A stretch of DNA of 64,000 bases from Acidobacteriaceae bacterium. Lineage in GTDB: Bacteria > Acidobacteriota > Terriglobia > Terriglobales > Acidobacteriaceae. The DNA lies in assembly GCA_028283625.1 (NCBI GenBank), contig JAPWKG010000010.1:121665-185664 (forward strand), in the 5' to 3' direction. The translations under genes and the position numbers were made by a program. Below, in pieces: positions 31,591 through 39,998 of this stretch. Below the pieces are notes generated by a model that was given only the letters and a program-made list of their open reading frames with translations, was not told where the DNA came from and made no database searches. Numbering within the stretch: position 1 is the stretch's first letter; each line of letters begins with the position of its first letter.

Positions 31591-32834
31591 GGCGTCTTTA
31601 GAGCGGGCTCCAACGGCTTCAACGAGCCATCGGTATGCCCCACTTTCAGCGCAAGCAAATGCGCGATGAAGGGGTACACGTCCACGTTGTCGAAGCTGGG
31701 CAAAGCCACGCCGGCTGCAATATCAGGGCCTTCTGCATAGAAAATCGCCTTCATCTGCGGTGAGGCGTGCGGATCAAATCCATGACTGCCCGCGTAGTTC
31801 CTCTTATGTGCGGGCATACGCCAAAGCACCACATACGGCGCCGTAGGAATGATCACAGGATCGCCTTCGCGCGCATTCTCGTTGAAGTGCAGAGAGGCTG
31901 GCACCTTCTTGCGACGATAGACCTGGAAACGAGGATCATTCGCAGCCTTCAGCCCTTTGTAGATGCGTTCAGCCTCAGCGCTCGACTTCGGATAGAGATA
32001 CGATCCCTCAACGCGGGCATCCTTCAGATCCACCAGGGTGTCCAGCACAACCGGATTGGGGTCGAGCTGGATCATGCCATGATCCGCCGTCACAATCAGG
32101 TCTACCGGAAGCCCCGTAGCCTTGAGCTTTTCGCGAAGTTCCCCGATCATCGCATCCAAGTGCTGCACCGCGGCCTGCGTTTGTTTCGAGTCGGGTCCAA
32201 AGTGGTGTCCCGCATCATCGGCGTTGGAGTAGTAGAGCGTCAGGAAGTGCGGGCGCTCGGAGGCCGGAAGATGAAGCCAAGAGATGATCTGCTCGACACG
32301 CTTGCGATCGTCAAACTCCTTATCAAACTTCATGTAGTACGAGGGGCGGACACCATCGATCTTTGCCTCCGATCCCGGCCAGAAGAAACATGCCGATCGT
32401 ACCCCCTGCTTTTCCGCCACCACCCACAACGGTGTACCGCCGTACCAGGAACCATCGGTCGCAGTTTGCGGATTAGAGAACATATACCGCGCCTGCCGCT
32501 TCTCGTCCCAGAACTCCATGCCGACAATATCGTGGTGTTCAGGGCGCAGCCCCGTAACCAGCGTGTAGTGATTCGGGAACGTTACCGAAGGAAAGGAAGG
32601 CAGCATCCCTGTCGGGGTGCTCGCACCATCAGCGGCCATCTGCTCCAGTTGCGGTGCGCCGTGCTCACGCGCATAGTCATAGCGAAAGCCATCGAGCGAA
32701 ACGAGCACCACATAATGCCTCTGCAACGTCACCGCACTATTTGCAGGATTGTCTGCTGTCAGCACAGGCTCCGTGCTCTGCGCAGCAGCGCTCATCGCAG
32801 CCATCAACAATACGGCTCCCAGCCAACGCATCAT
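31587..32834 (-). CDS. Secreted type I phosphodiesterase/nucleotide pyrophosphatase
   Basis: ATG at 32834 follows GAGGAGAG by 5 nt and opens a signal peptide (MMRWLGAVLLMAAMSAAAQS). The ~415-residue mature enzyme has the ENPP/alkaline-phosphatase fold: metal Asp in VVLVSLDGFRYDYA, the nucleophile region LPSFPSVTFPNHYTLVTGL, LYYSNADDAGHHFGPDS, ADHGM, and the last His in AGSHGFDPH. It hydrolyses phosphodiester or pyrophosphate bonds in the periplasm with two Zn ions. It is convergent with the kinase gene, overlapping by 4 nt. Confidence 0.88.
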   Translation of the reverse strand: MMRWLGAVLLMAAMSAAAQSTEPVLTADNPANSAVTLQRHYVVLVSLDGFRYDYAREHGAPQLEQMAADGASTPTGMLPSFPSVTFPNHYTLVTGLRPEHHDIVGMEFWDEKRQARYMFSNPQTATDGSWYGGTPLWVVAEKQGVRSACFFWPGSEAKIDGVRPSYYMKFDKEFDDRKRVEQIISWLHLPASERPHFLTLYYSNADDAGHHFGPDSKQTQAAVQHLDAMIGELREKLKATGLPVDLIVTADHGMIQLDPNPVVLDTLVDLKDARVEGSYLYPKSSAEAERIYKGLKAANDPRFQVYRRKKVPASLHFNENAREGDPVIIPTAPYVVLWRMPAHKRNYAGSHGFDPHASPQMKAIFYAEGPDIAAGVALPSFDNVDVYPFIAHLLALKVGHTDGSLKPLEPALKTP

Positions 32835-32863
32835 CTTCACTCTCCTCTTTTCTTGCATAGACG

Positions 32864-32892
32864 AAGGGCAGAAACATTTAGCTTCTGCCCTT
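32864..32892 (-). terminator. Hairpin after hom
   Basis: AAGGGCAGAA and TTCTGCCCTT form a perfect 10-bp stem with a 9-nt loop, 28 nt after the hom stop. The T-tract on the minus strand is weak, so termination may be partial. Confidence 0.5.
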
Positions 32893-32920
32893 TGAGAACA
32901 AACGCACGGGGTGCGCTACT

Positions 32921-34192
32921 TTAATCCGTTGGATGATCATCGCTGGTCAGCATCTGCATAACCAGTGGCGGCTCCAGCATGAAGTCCAGCCTGGTCATCG
33001 CAGCGACCGCCGACTCCAGCTGCGAGCGAAGGCAAGGCTCCGTAGTGACAACAAACGGAAGATTCTCCGGAGAGTGCCCCCGATGCTGCAACAACGCATC
33101 GATGTTGATGTCGTGCTCCGCAAGGACTCCCGCAATGGACGCCACGATGCCAGGCTTATCCTTCACGATGAAACGCAGATAATGCGGCGCACGCACATCT
33201 CCGTTCACCTCAATCTTCGCCGCGACAAAACGCACCTGCCCACTGCCTGAGGTCAGCGTAAAGACATCGCTCATAACGGCAACCGCGGTCGGGTGGCCAC
33301 CTGCACCATGGCCACTGAAGACTACATCGCCGCCGAACAGGCCGCTGGTCACAACCATGTTCTGCGTGTCATGCGACCAGGCGATCGGCATCTCCTTCGG
33401 GACCAGCATCGGCCCCACACGCGCACGCACCGCACCATCTCCGTCACGCTCAGCGCGAGAGATCTGGCGCACGGTGCAGCCCAGCTCCTTGGCATAGGCA
33501 AAGTCAATCGCAGACACCGAAGAGATCGTCTGCGCAGGCACCTCATCCGGGTTCAGCTCCGCGCGCAGGGCAAGACGTGCCAGCACGCAGAGCTTGGCGC
33601 GTGCATCGAAGCCATCGACATCTGCAGACGGATTCGCTTCCGCATAGCCCAGGCTCTGTGCCTTCTTCAACACATCCGCATACTCGGCTCCCGACTCCAT
33701 CGCACTCAGGATGAAGTTGCAGGTGCCGTTCAGAATGCCGGAAATACGCGTAATCCGATCGCCGCTCAGGCCTGAAACGATCCCCGGAATGACCGGAACA
33801 CCACCAGCAACGGCTGCGTTATACCGCAGCTGCACGCCCTTTTCCGCAGCCAGCGCAATGAGCTCTGAGCCCCGGTAGGCGATGAGCTGCTTGTTCGCGG
33901 TCACCACATGCTTGCCCGCCTGCAGCGCCGCCTGCAACCAGCCTTCGATCGGGTCGAGCCCGCCGATCACCTCAACCACCACGTCCACGTCGTCCGCGGT
34001 AACGACCTCGGTCGCATCCGATGTCCAGATCGTCTCCGCAGGTACAAACTTCGCCTTTGCGTGCGATTTCTTACGCTCTACATCCCGGTTGAAGATACGG
34101 GTGATCCGAACCTCAGCCTCACTGGTTGCCAGCACTTCGGCAAACGAGCTTCCAACCGTTCCAAACCCAAGCAAACCTACACGCAATGCCAT
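32921..34192 (-). CDS. hom: Homoserine dehydrogenase with ACT domain
   Basis: Hom reduces aspartate semialdehyde to homoserine on the way to threonine and methionine. The 423-residue protein has the NAD(P) site MALRVGLLGFGTVGSSFAEVL, catalytic-domain segments ETVVTANKQLIAYRG-like KHVVTANKQLIAYRGSELIALAAEKGVQLRYNAAVAGGVPVIP and GSILNGTCNFIL-like RISGILNGTCNFILSAM, and a C-terminal ACT domain (LRFIVKDKPGIVASIAGVLAEHDINIDALLQ) typical of threonine feedback regulation. Its ATG directly follows the guaD stop codon, so hom is cotranscribed with a purine deaminase, an unusual pairing. Confidence 0.95.
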   Translation of the reverse strand: MALRVGLLGFGTVGSSFAEVLATSEAEVRITRIFNRDVERKKSHAKAKFVPAETIWTSDATEVVTADDVDVVVEVIGGLDPIEGWLQAALQAGKHVVTANKQLIAYRGSELIALAAEKGVQLRYNAAVAGGVPVIPGIVSGLSGDRITRISGILNGTCNFILSAMESGAEYADVLKKAQSLGYAEANPSADVDGFDARAKLCVLARLALRAELNPDEVPAQTISSVSAIDFAYAKELGCTVRQISRAERDGDGAVRARVGPMLVPKEMPIAWSHDTQNMVVTSGLFGGDVVFSGHGAGGHPTAVAVMSDVFTLTSGSGQVRFVAAKIEVNGDVRAPHYLRFIVKDKPGIVASIAGVLAEHDINIDALLQHRGHSPENLPFVVTTEPCLRSQLESAVAAMTRLDFMLEPPLVMQMLTSDDHPTD

Positions 34193-34675
34193 TTAGTACT
34201 CCACCTTCAGGGGACTCTTGTCCCATTCTGCAAAACTTTCCCATGCCTTTTCCGGAATCAACTGATGAATCGGCAGCTGCCGTTCTGCATGAGGCAACAT
34301 TACTTCCTGATAAAACAACGCATCGTCAAAACCGACCTTGGCCGCATCCGCCGCGCTGTTGCCGTAATAGATGACATCGCATCGCGACCAGTAAATAGCT
34401 GCAAGGCACATCGGGCAGGGCTCGCAACTGGTGTAGACCTCACAACCATCCAGCTTGAAGGTGCCCAGCGCCTGGCAGGCGTTACGGATCGCGGTAACCT
34501 CTGCGTGCGCGGTCGGATCATTGCTTGACGTTACGCAGTTGGCCCCCGTCGCGATGACCTGGCCATCCTTGACGATGACCGCACCGAACGGCCCACCGTT
34601 TCCGCTGGTAACGTTTTCCGTGGCGAGCCGGATCGCCTGCTCCATAAACCGCGGCTCTGGTTTGTGTTCGTTCAT
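34193..34675 (-). CDS. guaD: Guanine deaminase-like nucleoside deaminase
   Basis: The 160-residue cytidine-deaminase-fold protein has the zinc motif HAEVTAIRNAC (His-Ala-Glu) and PCPMCLAAIYW (Cys-x2-Cys), and the C-terminal region FDDALFYQEVMLPHAERQLPIHQLIPEKAWESF typical of bacterial GuaD. It should convert guanine to xanthine, feeding the oxidative purine path. It is directly upstream of hom (stop and start adjacent) and divergent from allB of the urate operon across 70 bp, which supports the purine role. tRNA-adenosine deaminases are longer in other parts and less likely here. Confidence 0.87.
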   Translation of the reverse strand: MNEHKPEPRFMEQAIRLATENVTSGNGGPFGAVIVKDGQVIATGANCVTSSNDPTAHAEVTAIRNACQALGTFKLDGCEVYTSCEPCPMCLAAIYWSRCDVIYYGNSAADAAKVGFDDALFYQEVMLPHAERQLPIHQLIPEKAWESFAEWDKSPLKVEY

Positions 34676-34745
34676 GGCGTACCTGGTCCTGTCCGGCCTT
34701 CTCCGGATGTTCTATTTACTGGTGAGAAGGCATAATAATCACTTC

Positions 34746-36146
34746 ATGGTACACGCTCTGCGCAGCCGCCGCGTCGTCACGCCACATGGCCTCCAGGACA
34801 CAGCCGTCGTTATCGACGGCGATTGCATTCTGGCGATCAAACCCGCAGCCGAACTCTCTCCGGAGATTCCGCTTGAGGACCTTGGCGAAGTTGCTCTCCT
34901 GCCCGGCCTTGTTGATGCTCATACCCACATCAACGAGCCAGGCCGCACCGAGTGGGAAGGCTTTGCCACAGCCACACGCGCCGCCGCAGCTGGCGGATTT
35001 ACGACACTCGTGGACATGCCGCTGAACTGTTTACCGGAGACCATCGACGTCGATTCGCTGGAGCTCAAGCGTGAGTCTGCTCGCGGCCAGTGCCTGGTCG
35101 ATTACGCGCTTTGGGGTGGTGCCGTTGACGGCAACCAGAACAATCTCGAGCCGCTCGCGCTGGCAGGCGTTCCCGGCTATAAATGCTTCCTCATCTACCC
35201 TGGCTGCGATGGCTTCACCTCCATCGATCGCCAGAATCTTGAGCTTGCGCTCCCGCACATTGCGCGAACCGGATTGCCGTTGCTGGTGCATGCAGAGCTC
35301 GCCGAGCCGATCGACGCCGCAGTACAGCAGCTCAACCACTCCAACGCAGACTGGCGCGCGTACAGCACGTATCTCGCCTCACGGCCTGATGAAGCGGAGC
35401 TCTCTGCCATACGCATGCTGCTGGATCTTTGCAGGCAGTATCGTTTCCGCCTGCACATCGTGCATCTTGCCACGGCCCGCGCGCTGCCGATGCTGCTCGA
35501 AGCCAAACGTGAAGGCCTCCCACTGACGATTGAGACCTGTCCGCACTATCTGCACCTTGCCGCGGAACAGATTCCGGACGGAGCGACACAGTTCAAATGC
35601 GCTCCCCCGATCCGCAGCCATGCAAATCGTGAAGAGCTCTGGACTGCGCTGCTGCAGGGCGCTATCGATCTCATCGCAACCGATCACTCGCCCTGCCCTC
35701 CGGAAATGAAGCGCCTGCAGGCGACCACACCCGGGCAGGAAGCCGGCCGCTTCGACGAAGCCTGGGGCGGCATTGCCTCGCTCTCCACGGCGCTCCCGGT
35801 GCTCTATACAGACTGCGTCGCACGCGGTATCTCTTTGGAAAAGCTGGCGCGCTGGCTTTCTCTGGCCCCTGCGGAGCTTGCCGGGATCGCCACCGAAGTG
35901 GGCTCCATCGTACCCGGCAAACACGCCAACCTTGTCGCCTTCGACACAGAAGCCAGCTTCGTGCTCGGCACAGAGCATCTGCACTACCGGCATAAAATTT
36001 CGCCGTATCTGGGCGAAACGTTGCGGGGTGTCGTGCGGGGAACGTGGTTACGCGGTCAAAAAATTTACACCAACGCAGAAAGCGGCGCTGTGTTTACCGA
36101 CACGCCACGCGGCCGTGAATACGCGCTATCCTGTTCGCTCCGATAA
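34746..36146 (+). CDS. allB: Allantoinase
   Basis: AllB hydrolyses allantoin to allantoate with a binuclear zinc centre. From ATG at 34746 the 466-residue protein has the amidohydrolase motifs VDAHTHINEPGRTEWEGF (HxH, about 57-59), the carbamylated Lys in GVPGYKCFLIYPG, HAEL, HIVHLATA, ETCPHYLHLA and the metal Asp in IDLIATDHSPCPPEMK. Length is normal. The track's start at 34455 adds shadow of guaD. It is the first gene of the urate operon although it acts third; uraD starts 5 nt after it. Confidence 0.93.
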   Translation: MVHALRSRRVVTPHGLQDTAVVIDGDCILAIKPAAELSPEIPLEDLGEVALLPGLVDAHTHINEPGRTEWEGFATATRAAAAGGFTTLVDMPLNCLPETIDVDSLELKRESARGQCLVDYALWGGAVDGNQNNLEPLALAGVPGYKCFLIYPGCDGFTSIDRQNLELALPHIARTGLPLLVHAELAEPIDAAVQQLNHSNADWRAYSTYLASRPDEAELSAIRMLLDLCRQYRFRLHIVHLATARALPMLLEAKREGLPLTIETCPHYLHLAAEQIPDGATQFKCAPPIRSHANREELWTALLQGAIDLIATDHSPCPPEMKRLQATTPGQEAGRFDEAWGGIASLSTALPVLYTDCVARGISLEKLARWLSLAPAELAGIATEVGSIVPGKHANLVAFDTEASFVLGTEHLHYRHKISPYLGETLRGVVRGTWLRGQKIYTNAESGAVFTDTPRGREYALSCSLR

Positions 36147-36151
36147 AACCT

Positions 36152-36715
36152 ATGTCCCTCAACTTCACTCCCTCATCGAATCCCATTCTCGAGAACTGGA
36201 ATCGCCTGGAGCAGGAGCCTGCCATGCAGACCCTGCTTCCATGCAATGGCTCTCGCGCCTGGGCCATCGGCGTCGTTAACGACTATCCCTACAACTCTCC
36301 CGAAGAGCTCTTTGCCGCCGCCGATAAAGTATGGTGGTCGTTGCCGGAAAAAGACTGGCAGGAAGCCTTCGACTCTCATCCGCGCATCGGCGAGGCAAAG
36401 GCCAAAGCGGCGACCGAGAAATCGCTGAAGTGGAGCGAGGGAGAACAGGCCGCGGCCAATCCCGATGAAGACGCTCGCCTACAGCTTGCGGAAGCCAATA
36501 AAGAATACGAACTCAAGTTCGGGCGCATCTTCATCGTCTGCGCCACCGGCAAGTCGGCAACCGAAATGCTCGCCATCCTGCGCAAGCGCCTGGGCAATGA
36601 TCCTGCAACGGAGCTGAAGCAGGCAGCCGAACAACAACGACAGATTACACAGCTGCGCCTGCGCAAGTGGCTTGAGCTTCCGCTGGATTACGGCATGCAC
36701 ACGGAGGCAAAGTAA
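36152..36715 (+). CDS. uraD: OHCU decarboxylase
   Basis: UraD decarboxylates 2-oxo-4-hydroxy-4-carboxy-5-ureidoimidazoline to S-allantoin. The 187-residue helical protein has the active-site His in DSHPRIGEAKAK (about 72-83) and the family pattern YNSPEELFAAADKVWWSLPEKDWQEAF, then KYEFKFGRIFIVC-like KEYELKFGRIFIVCATGKSATEMLAILRKRLGNDPATELKQAAEQQRQITQLRLRKWL. It lies 5 nt from allB and 2 nt from uraH, so it belongs to one operon. Confidence 0.93.
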   Translation: MSLNFTPSSNPILENWNRLEQEPAMQTLLPCNGSRAWAIGVVNDYPYNSPEELFAAADKVWWSLPEKDWQEAFDSHPRIGEAKAKAATEKSLKWSEGEQAAANPDEDARLQLAEANKEYELKFGRIFIVCATGKSATEMLAILRKRLGNDPATELKQAAEQQRQITQLRLRKWLELPLDYGMHTEAK

Positions 36716-36717
36716 CG

Positions 36718-37053
36718 GTGGGACTTTCCACGCACATTCTCGATACAAACCTTGGCCGTCCGGCCACGGGAGTTTCTCTTCTTCTTTCCCAACTGAACGA
36801 AGACCGGTGGGAAGAGATCGGCCGCGGCGTCACAGACAACGACGGCCGTTGTAAAACGTTGCTCGGAACGCATTCTCTGGAACTGGCGGTCTATAAAGTT
36901 CGCTTTGCCACCAGCGAATACTTTGCCGCGCAACACACGACGGGCTTGTACCCGTTCGTAGAGATCGTCTTCACCGTCCGCAACCCGGAGCAGCATTACC
37001 ACATCCCTCTCTTGCTCTCCGCAAACGGATACTCCACTTACCGAGGAAGCTGA
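36718..37053 (+). CDS. uraH: 5-Hydroxyisourate hydrolase
   Basis: UraH, a transthyretin-like protein, hydrolyses 5-hydroxyisourate to OHCU. The 111-residue protein begins GLSTHILDTNLGRPATG and ends YHIPLLLSANGYSTYRGS, with the diagnostic C-terminal YRGS and the active-site His, Arg and His positions. The start is GTG at 36718 with GGAGG 10 nt upstream. Its TGA overlaps the urate oxidase ATG by one base (TGATG). Confidence 0.95.
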   Translation: MGLSTHILDTNLGRPATGVSLLLSQLNEDRWEEIGRGVTDNDGRCKTLLGTHSLELAVYKVRFATSEYFAAQHTTGLYPFVEIVFTVRNPEQHYHIPLLLSANGYSTYRGS

Positions 37054-37916
37054 TGCCCATCGCAAAACTGTCTGAAAATCGCTATGGAAAATCCCGCGTT
37101 CGCGTCATGCGCGTAACCAAGCATGACGACCACCACGATCTGGACGAATGGACCGTGCAGATTCTGTTGAGCGGTGATTTTGAAACAGCACATACTGAGG
37201 GAGACAACTCCAAGATTCTGCCCACCGACACGATGAAGAACACGTGCTACTACGTGGCCTCCGTCTCCAAAGCAGACTCCATCGAAGCCTATGCCAAGGC
37301 GCTGATCGACTACATTCTTTCGCGCAACGCGCAGGTCACCGGCGCCGAGGTCATCGTCAAATCGCATCTTTGGAAGCGTATGACGATCGACGGCCAACCG
37401 TATCCGACAGCGTTCCTGCGCGGCTCCGATGAGATGCAGACTACGCGCGTGAGCAAGACGCAGAACGGTGCTTTTGAAATCGCCAGCGGACTTGACGGCC
37501 TTTACGTTCTCAAGACCGCGCAGTCCGGCTTTGTCGGCTACATCAAAGACTCCCTGACAACACTTCCTGAAACGACCGACCGGCTCTTCGGCACAGTCGT
37601 CAAAGCGGAGTGGACCTACACGCCGCAAGCCATCGCAGAAGGCCTCGACTTCAACAAGGTGCGCACCCATCTGCGTGAAACGATGCTTGCAACCTTTGCC
37701 CGGCATGACTCTCTCAGCGTGCAACAGACTCTCTTTGCCATGGGCGAAGATGCGCTGGCTCACACCGAGATGATCGACTCGGTCTACCTGCTCATGCCCA
37801 ATAAGCACAATCTCCTGATCGACCTGGCGCGCTTTGGCGAAGAGAACTCGAATCACATCTTCGTTCCTACCGATGAGCCGCACGGCACGATTGAAGCCAC
37901 CATTGTGCGCGGCTAA
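37053..37916 (+). CDS. uox: Urate oxidase (uricase)
   Basis: Uricase oxidises urate to 5-hydroxyisourate and H2O2 without cofactor. The 287-residue protein has the tandem T-fold with NRYGKSRVRVMRV (about 8-20), the active-site Thr in EGDNSKILPTDTMKNTCYYVA, Arg and Gln sites in SGLDGLYVLKTAQSGFVGYIKD, and the C-terminal LLIDLARFGEENSNHIFVPTDEPHG. Length is normal. It is translationally coupled to uraH. The H2O2 product needs a catalase elsewhere; none is in the window. Confidence 0.95.
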   Translation: MPIAKLSENRYGKSRVRVMRVTKHDDHHDLDEWTVQILLSGDFETAHTEGDNSKILPTDTMKNTCYYVASVSKADSIEAYAKALIDYILSRNAQVTGAEVIVKSHLWKRMTIDGQPYPTAFLRGSDEMQTTRVSKTQNGAFEIASGLDGLYVLKTAQSGFVGYIKDSLTTLPETTDRLFGTVVKAEWTYTPQAIAEGLDFNKVRTHLRETMLATFARHDSLSVQQTLFAMGEDALAHTEMIDSVYLLMPNKHNLLIDLARFGEENSNHIFVPTDEPHGTIEATIVRG

Positions 37917-37997
37917 CCGCTCCGAATCATCACAAGCCCCAGGCCCAGCAGAAAGGGTCTGGGGCTTTGCTTTCCTTGGCGGTACACTGTTTCCCTC

Positions 37998-39233
37998 ATG
38001 CAGAACACGTCCCAACGCGCTGCGCGCATCGTAAGCCGATGCCGTGAGCTGGCGCGCCTCACCGATGTCCCCGGCGAGACAACACGCCTGTTTCTTTCCC
38101 CGGCCACACGCGACGCGCACACGTTGCTCACCTGGTGGATGCGTGAGGCAGGCCTTGAGTCCAGCACGGACGATATCGGCAACGTACGCGCCGTACGCCG
38201 CGCCGCAGAGGATAACGCGCCCACCTTACTGCTCTTCTCGCACATCGATACCGTGCCCAACGCTGGCGCCTTTGACGGGCCCCTCGGCGTTCTACTCGCG
38301 CTCGAAGCCATGGAGGAGTTGCGTCATACGCCTCTTCCCTTTCACCTCGAGCTGATTGCGTTCAGCGAAGAGGAGGGAGTGCGCTTCGCCTTCCCCTTCC
38401 TCTCCTCACTTGCGCTCACCGGGCAGTTAGCGGAAGAACATCTCGCACGCACAGACGCCGACGGCGTCAGCGTTGCAGAAGCGTTGCGTCATTTCGGGCT
38501 CGATCCCGCGCGCGCAGCCGAGACGGCACGGTGCTCTCCCAACACCTTCGCCGCACTTGAGGTCCATATCGAGCAGGGCCCCGTTCTCGAAGCGGAAGAT
38601 GCCTCGCTTGCGGTGGTGGAAGCCATCGTTGGCCAATCCCGGTTCAAGCTTTTTTTTGAAGGTACCGCCAACCACGCAGGCACCACCCCCATGGCCCTGC
38701 GCCACGATGCGCTCGTTGCGGCGTCAAACTTTATCGTGGAAACGGAGCGCTACGCGGCAAACTACACCCAACTTGTTGCCACGGTAGGGCGCATCGAAGC
38801 CCTGCCAGGAGCAATGAACGTTGTACCCGGCGCTGTGCACTGCACGCTCGACGTACGGCACCCAAGGGACGAGTCCCGCCACGCTGCCGTAGCGCACCTC
38901 CTCACCAAAGCGCAGAGCGCCGCAGATCACTACGGCGTAAAGGTGACAGCAACACTGCTCAGTGAGCAACGCGCCGTGCCTATGGACCAAGCGCTGACGC
39001 AGAAGCTGCACAACGCCGCGGAACGCACTGGCGTCAATGCGCTCCAGCTCTTCTCCGGTGCAGGACATGACTCCATGATTGTGGCGCCGCATATCCCCAC
39101 GACGATGCTCTTCGTCCGGTCTCCGGGCGGTATCAGCCACAACCCCGCCGAAGACGTGCGCGAACAGGATGTGGCCGCAGCTCTGGACACGGTCATCAAC
39201 TTCCTGATGCATCTTCATCCACACCACCCGTAA
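37998..39233 (+). CDS. allC: M20-family allantoate amidohydrolase (or ureidoglycolate amidohydrolase)
   Basis: The 411-residue M20/M28-like metallohydrolase has the metal motifs LLLFSHIDTVPNAGAFDGPLGVLLALEAM (His and Asp), LIAFSEEEGVRFAFPFLSS (Glu-Glu), HIEQGPVLE, GTANHAGTTPMALRHDALVAAS and the C-terminal SGAGHDSMIV...MLFVRSPGGISHNPAEDV. The family cleaves N-carbamoyl or amidine bonds; in this operon it should turn allantoate into ureidoglycine. A second M20 gene (39995) is present, and which of them acts on ureidoglycolate cannot be told from motifs alone. It is 81 nt after uox. Confidence 0.87.
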   Translation: MQNTSQRAARIVSRCRELARLTDVPGETTRLFLSPATRDAHTLLTWWMREAGLESSTDDIGNVRAVRRAAEDNAPTLLLFSHIDTVPNAGAFDGPLGVLLALEAMEELRHTPLPFHLELIAFSEEEGVRFAFPFLSSLALTGQLAEEHLARTDADGVSVAEALRHFGLDPARAAETARCSPNTFAALEVHIEQGPVLEAEDASLAVVEAIVGQSRFKLFFEGTANHAGTTPMALRHDALVAASNFIVETERYAANYTQLVATVGRIEALPGAMNVVPGAVHCTLDVRHPRDESRHAAVAHLLTKAQSAADHYGVKVTATLLSEQRAVPMDQALTQKLHNAAERTGVNALQLFSGAGHDSMIVAPHIPTTMLFVRSPGGISHNPAEDVREQDVAAALDTVINFLMHLHPHHP

Positions 39234-39254
39234 GACCGCTACAATCAAACGCCT

Positions 39255-39998
39255 ATGCACAACCTTGGACACACCACCAGCTCAAACAAGCGCGACCACC
39301 TGCTGCTCAGCCCCGACAGCTTCATCCGCACACCCCTGCCCGGGCTCACCGGCGGTATGGCCATCGTGCATGTGGCCCCGCAGGCCGGCGCAGCGTTTAC
39401 CCAGATGACGGTCGAACTCGAAGCGAAGGGAACGTTGCAGGAAGGCCCGACGCAGCGCCTGATCTACGTGCTCGAGGGCAGCCTTTCCTTACAGGAACCA
39501 AGTTCGAAGAAGCTGCACCGGCTCACCCCTGGCAGCTACGCCTATCTCCCGCCCGAGCACCCGCATACTCTGACAGCACGCACACGAGCCCGTGTCGCGG
39601 TCATCGACAAACCGTTTGTGCCGCTCGAAGGCGTAGAGAGCCCGGAAATTCTCGTCGGCCATGAGCAGGAGCTGAAAGCCACGCCGCTGAACGGTGATCC
39701 CGATCTGCAGGTGCGTGCTCTTCTGCCGGATTCCCCGCGCTTCGACTTCGCCTGCAACACCATGACCTACAAGCCCGGAGCCGCACTTTCGCAGGTAGAG
39801 ATTCACTACATGGAGCACGGTCTGCTGATGCTCGAAGGCGGGGGCATCTATCGACTGGGAGACAGCTGGTACCCGACACAGGCGGGCGACTTTATCTGGA
39901 TGGCTCCCTACTGCCCGCAGTGGTTCGGCGCCATTGGCAAGAAGCCGGCAAAATACCTTATCTACAAAGACTTCAACCGTCACACTCTGCTCGCATGA
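39255..39998 (+). CDS. allE: (S)-ureidoglycine aminohydrolase
   Basis: AllE releases ammonia from ureidoglycine to give S-ureidoglycolate. The 247-residue bicupin begins NLGHTTSSNKRDHLLLSPDSFIRTPLPG and has two cupin domains (metal-binding residues expected in GPTQRLIYVLEGSLSL... and the second ALSQVEIHYMEHGLLMLEGGGIYRLGDSWYPTQAGDFIWMAPYCPQWFGA). It matches YlbA/AllE in length and gene context. Its stop overlaps the next M20 gene as ATGA. Confidence 0.92.
   Translation: MHNLGHTTSSNKRDHLLLSPDSFIRTPLPGLTGGMAIVHVAPQAGAAFTQMTVELEAKGTLQEGPTQRLIYVLEGSLSLQEPSSKKLHRLTPGSYAYLPPEHPHTLTARTRARVAVIDKPFVPLEGVESPEILVGHEQELKATPLNGDPDLQVRALLPDSPRFDFACNTMTYKPGAALSQVEIHYMEHGLLMLEGGGIYRLGDSWYPTQAGDFIWMAPYCPQWFGAIGKKPAKYLIYKDFNRHTLLA

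Noticed and set aside
31767-32924. 385-residue plus-strand ORF antisense to the phosphodiesterase
   Set aside because: No domain or RBS; overlaps a well-supported gene.
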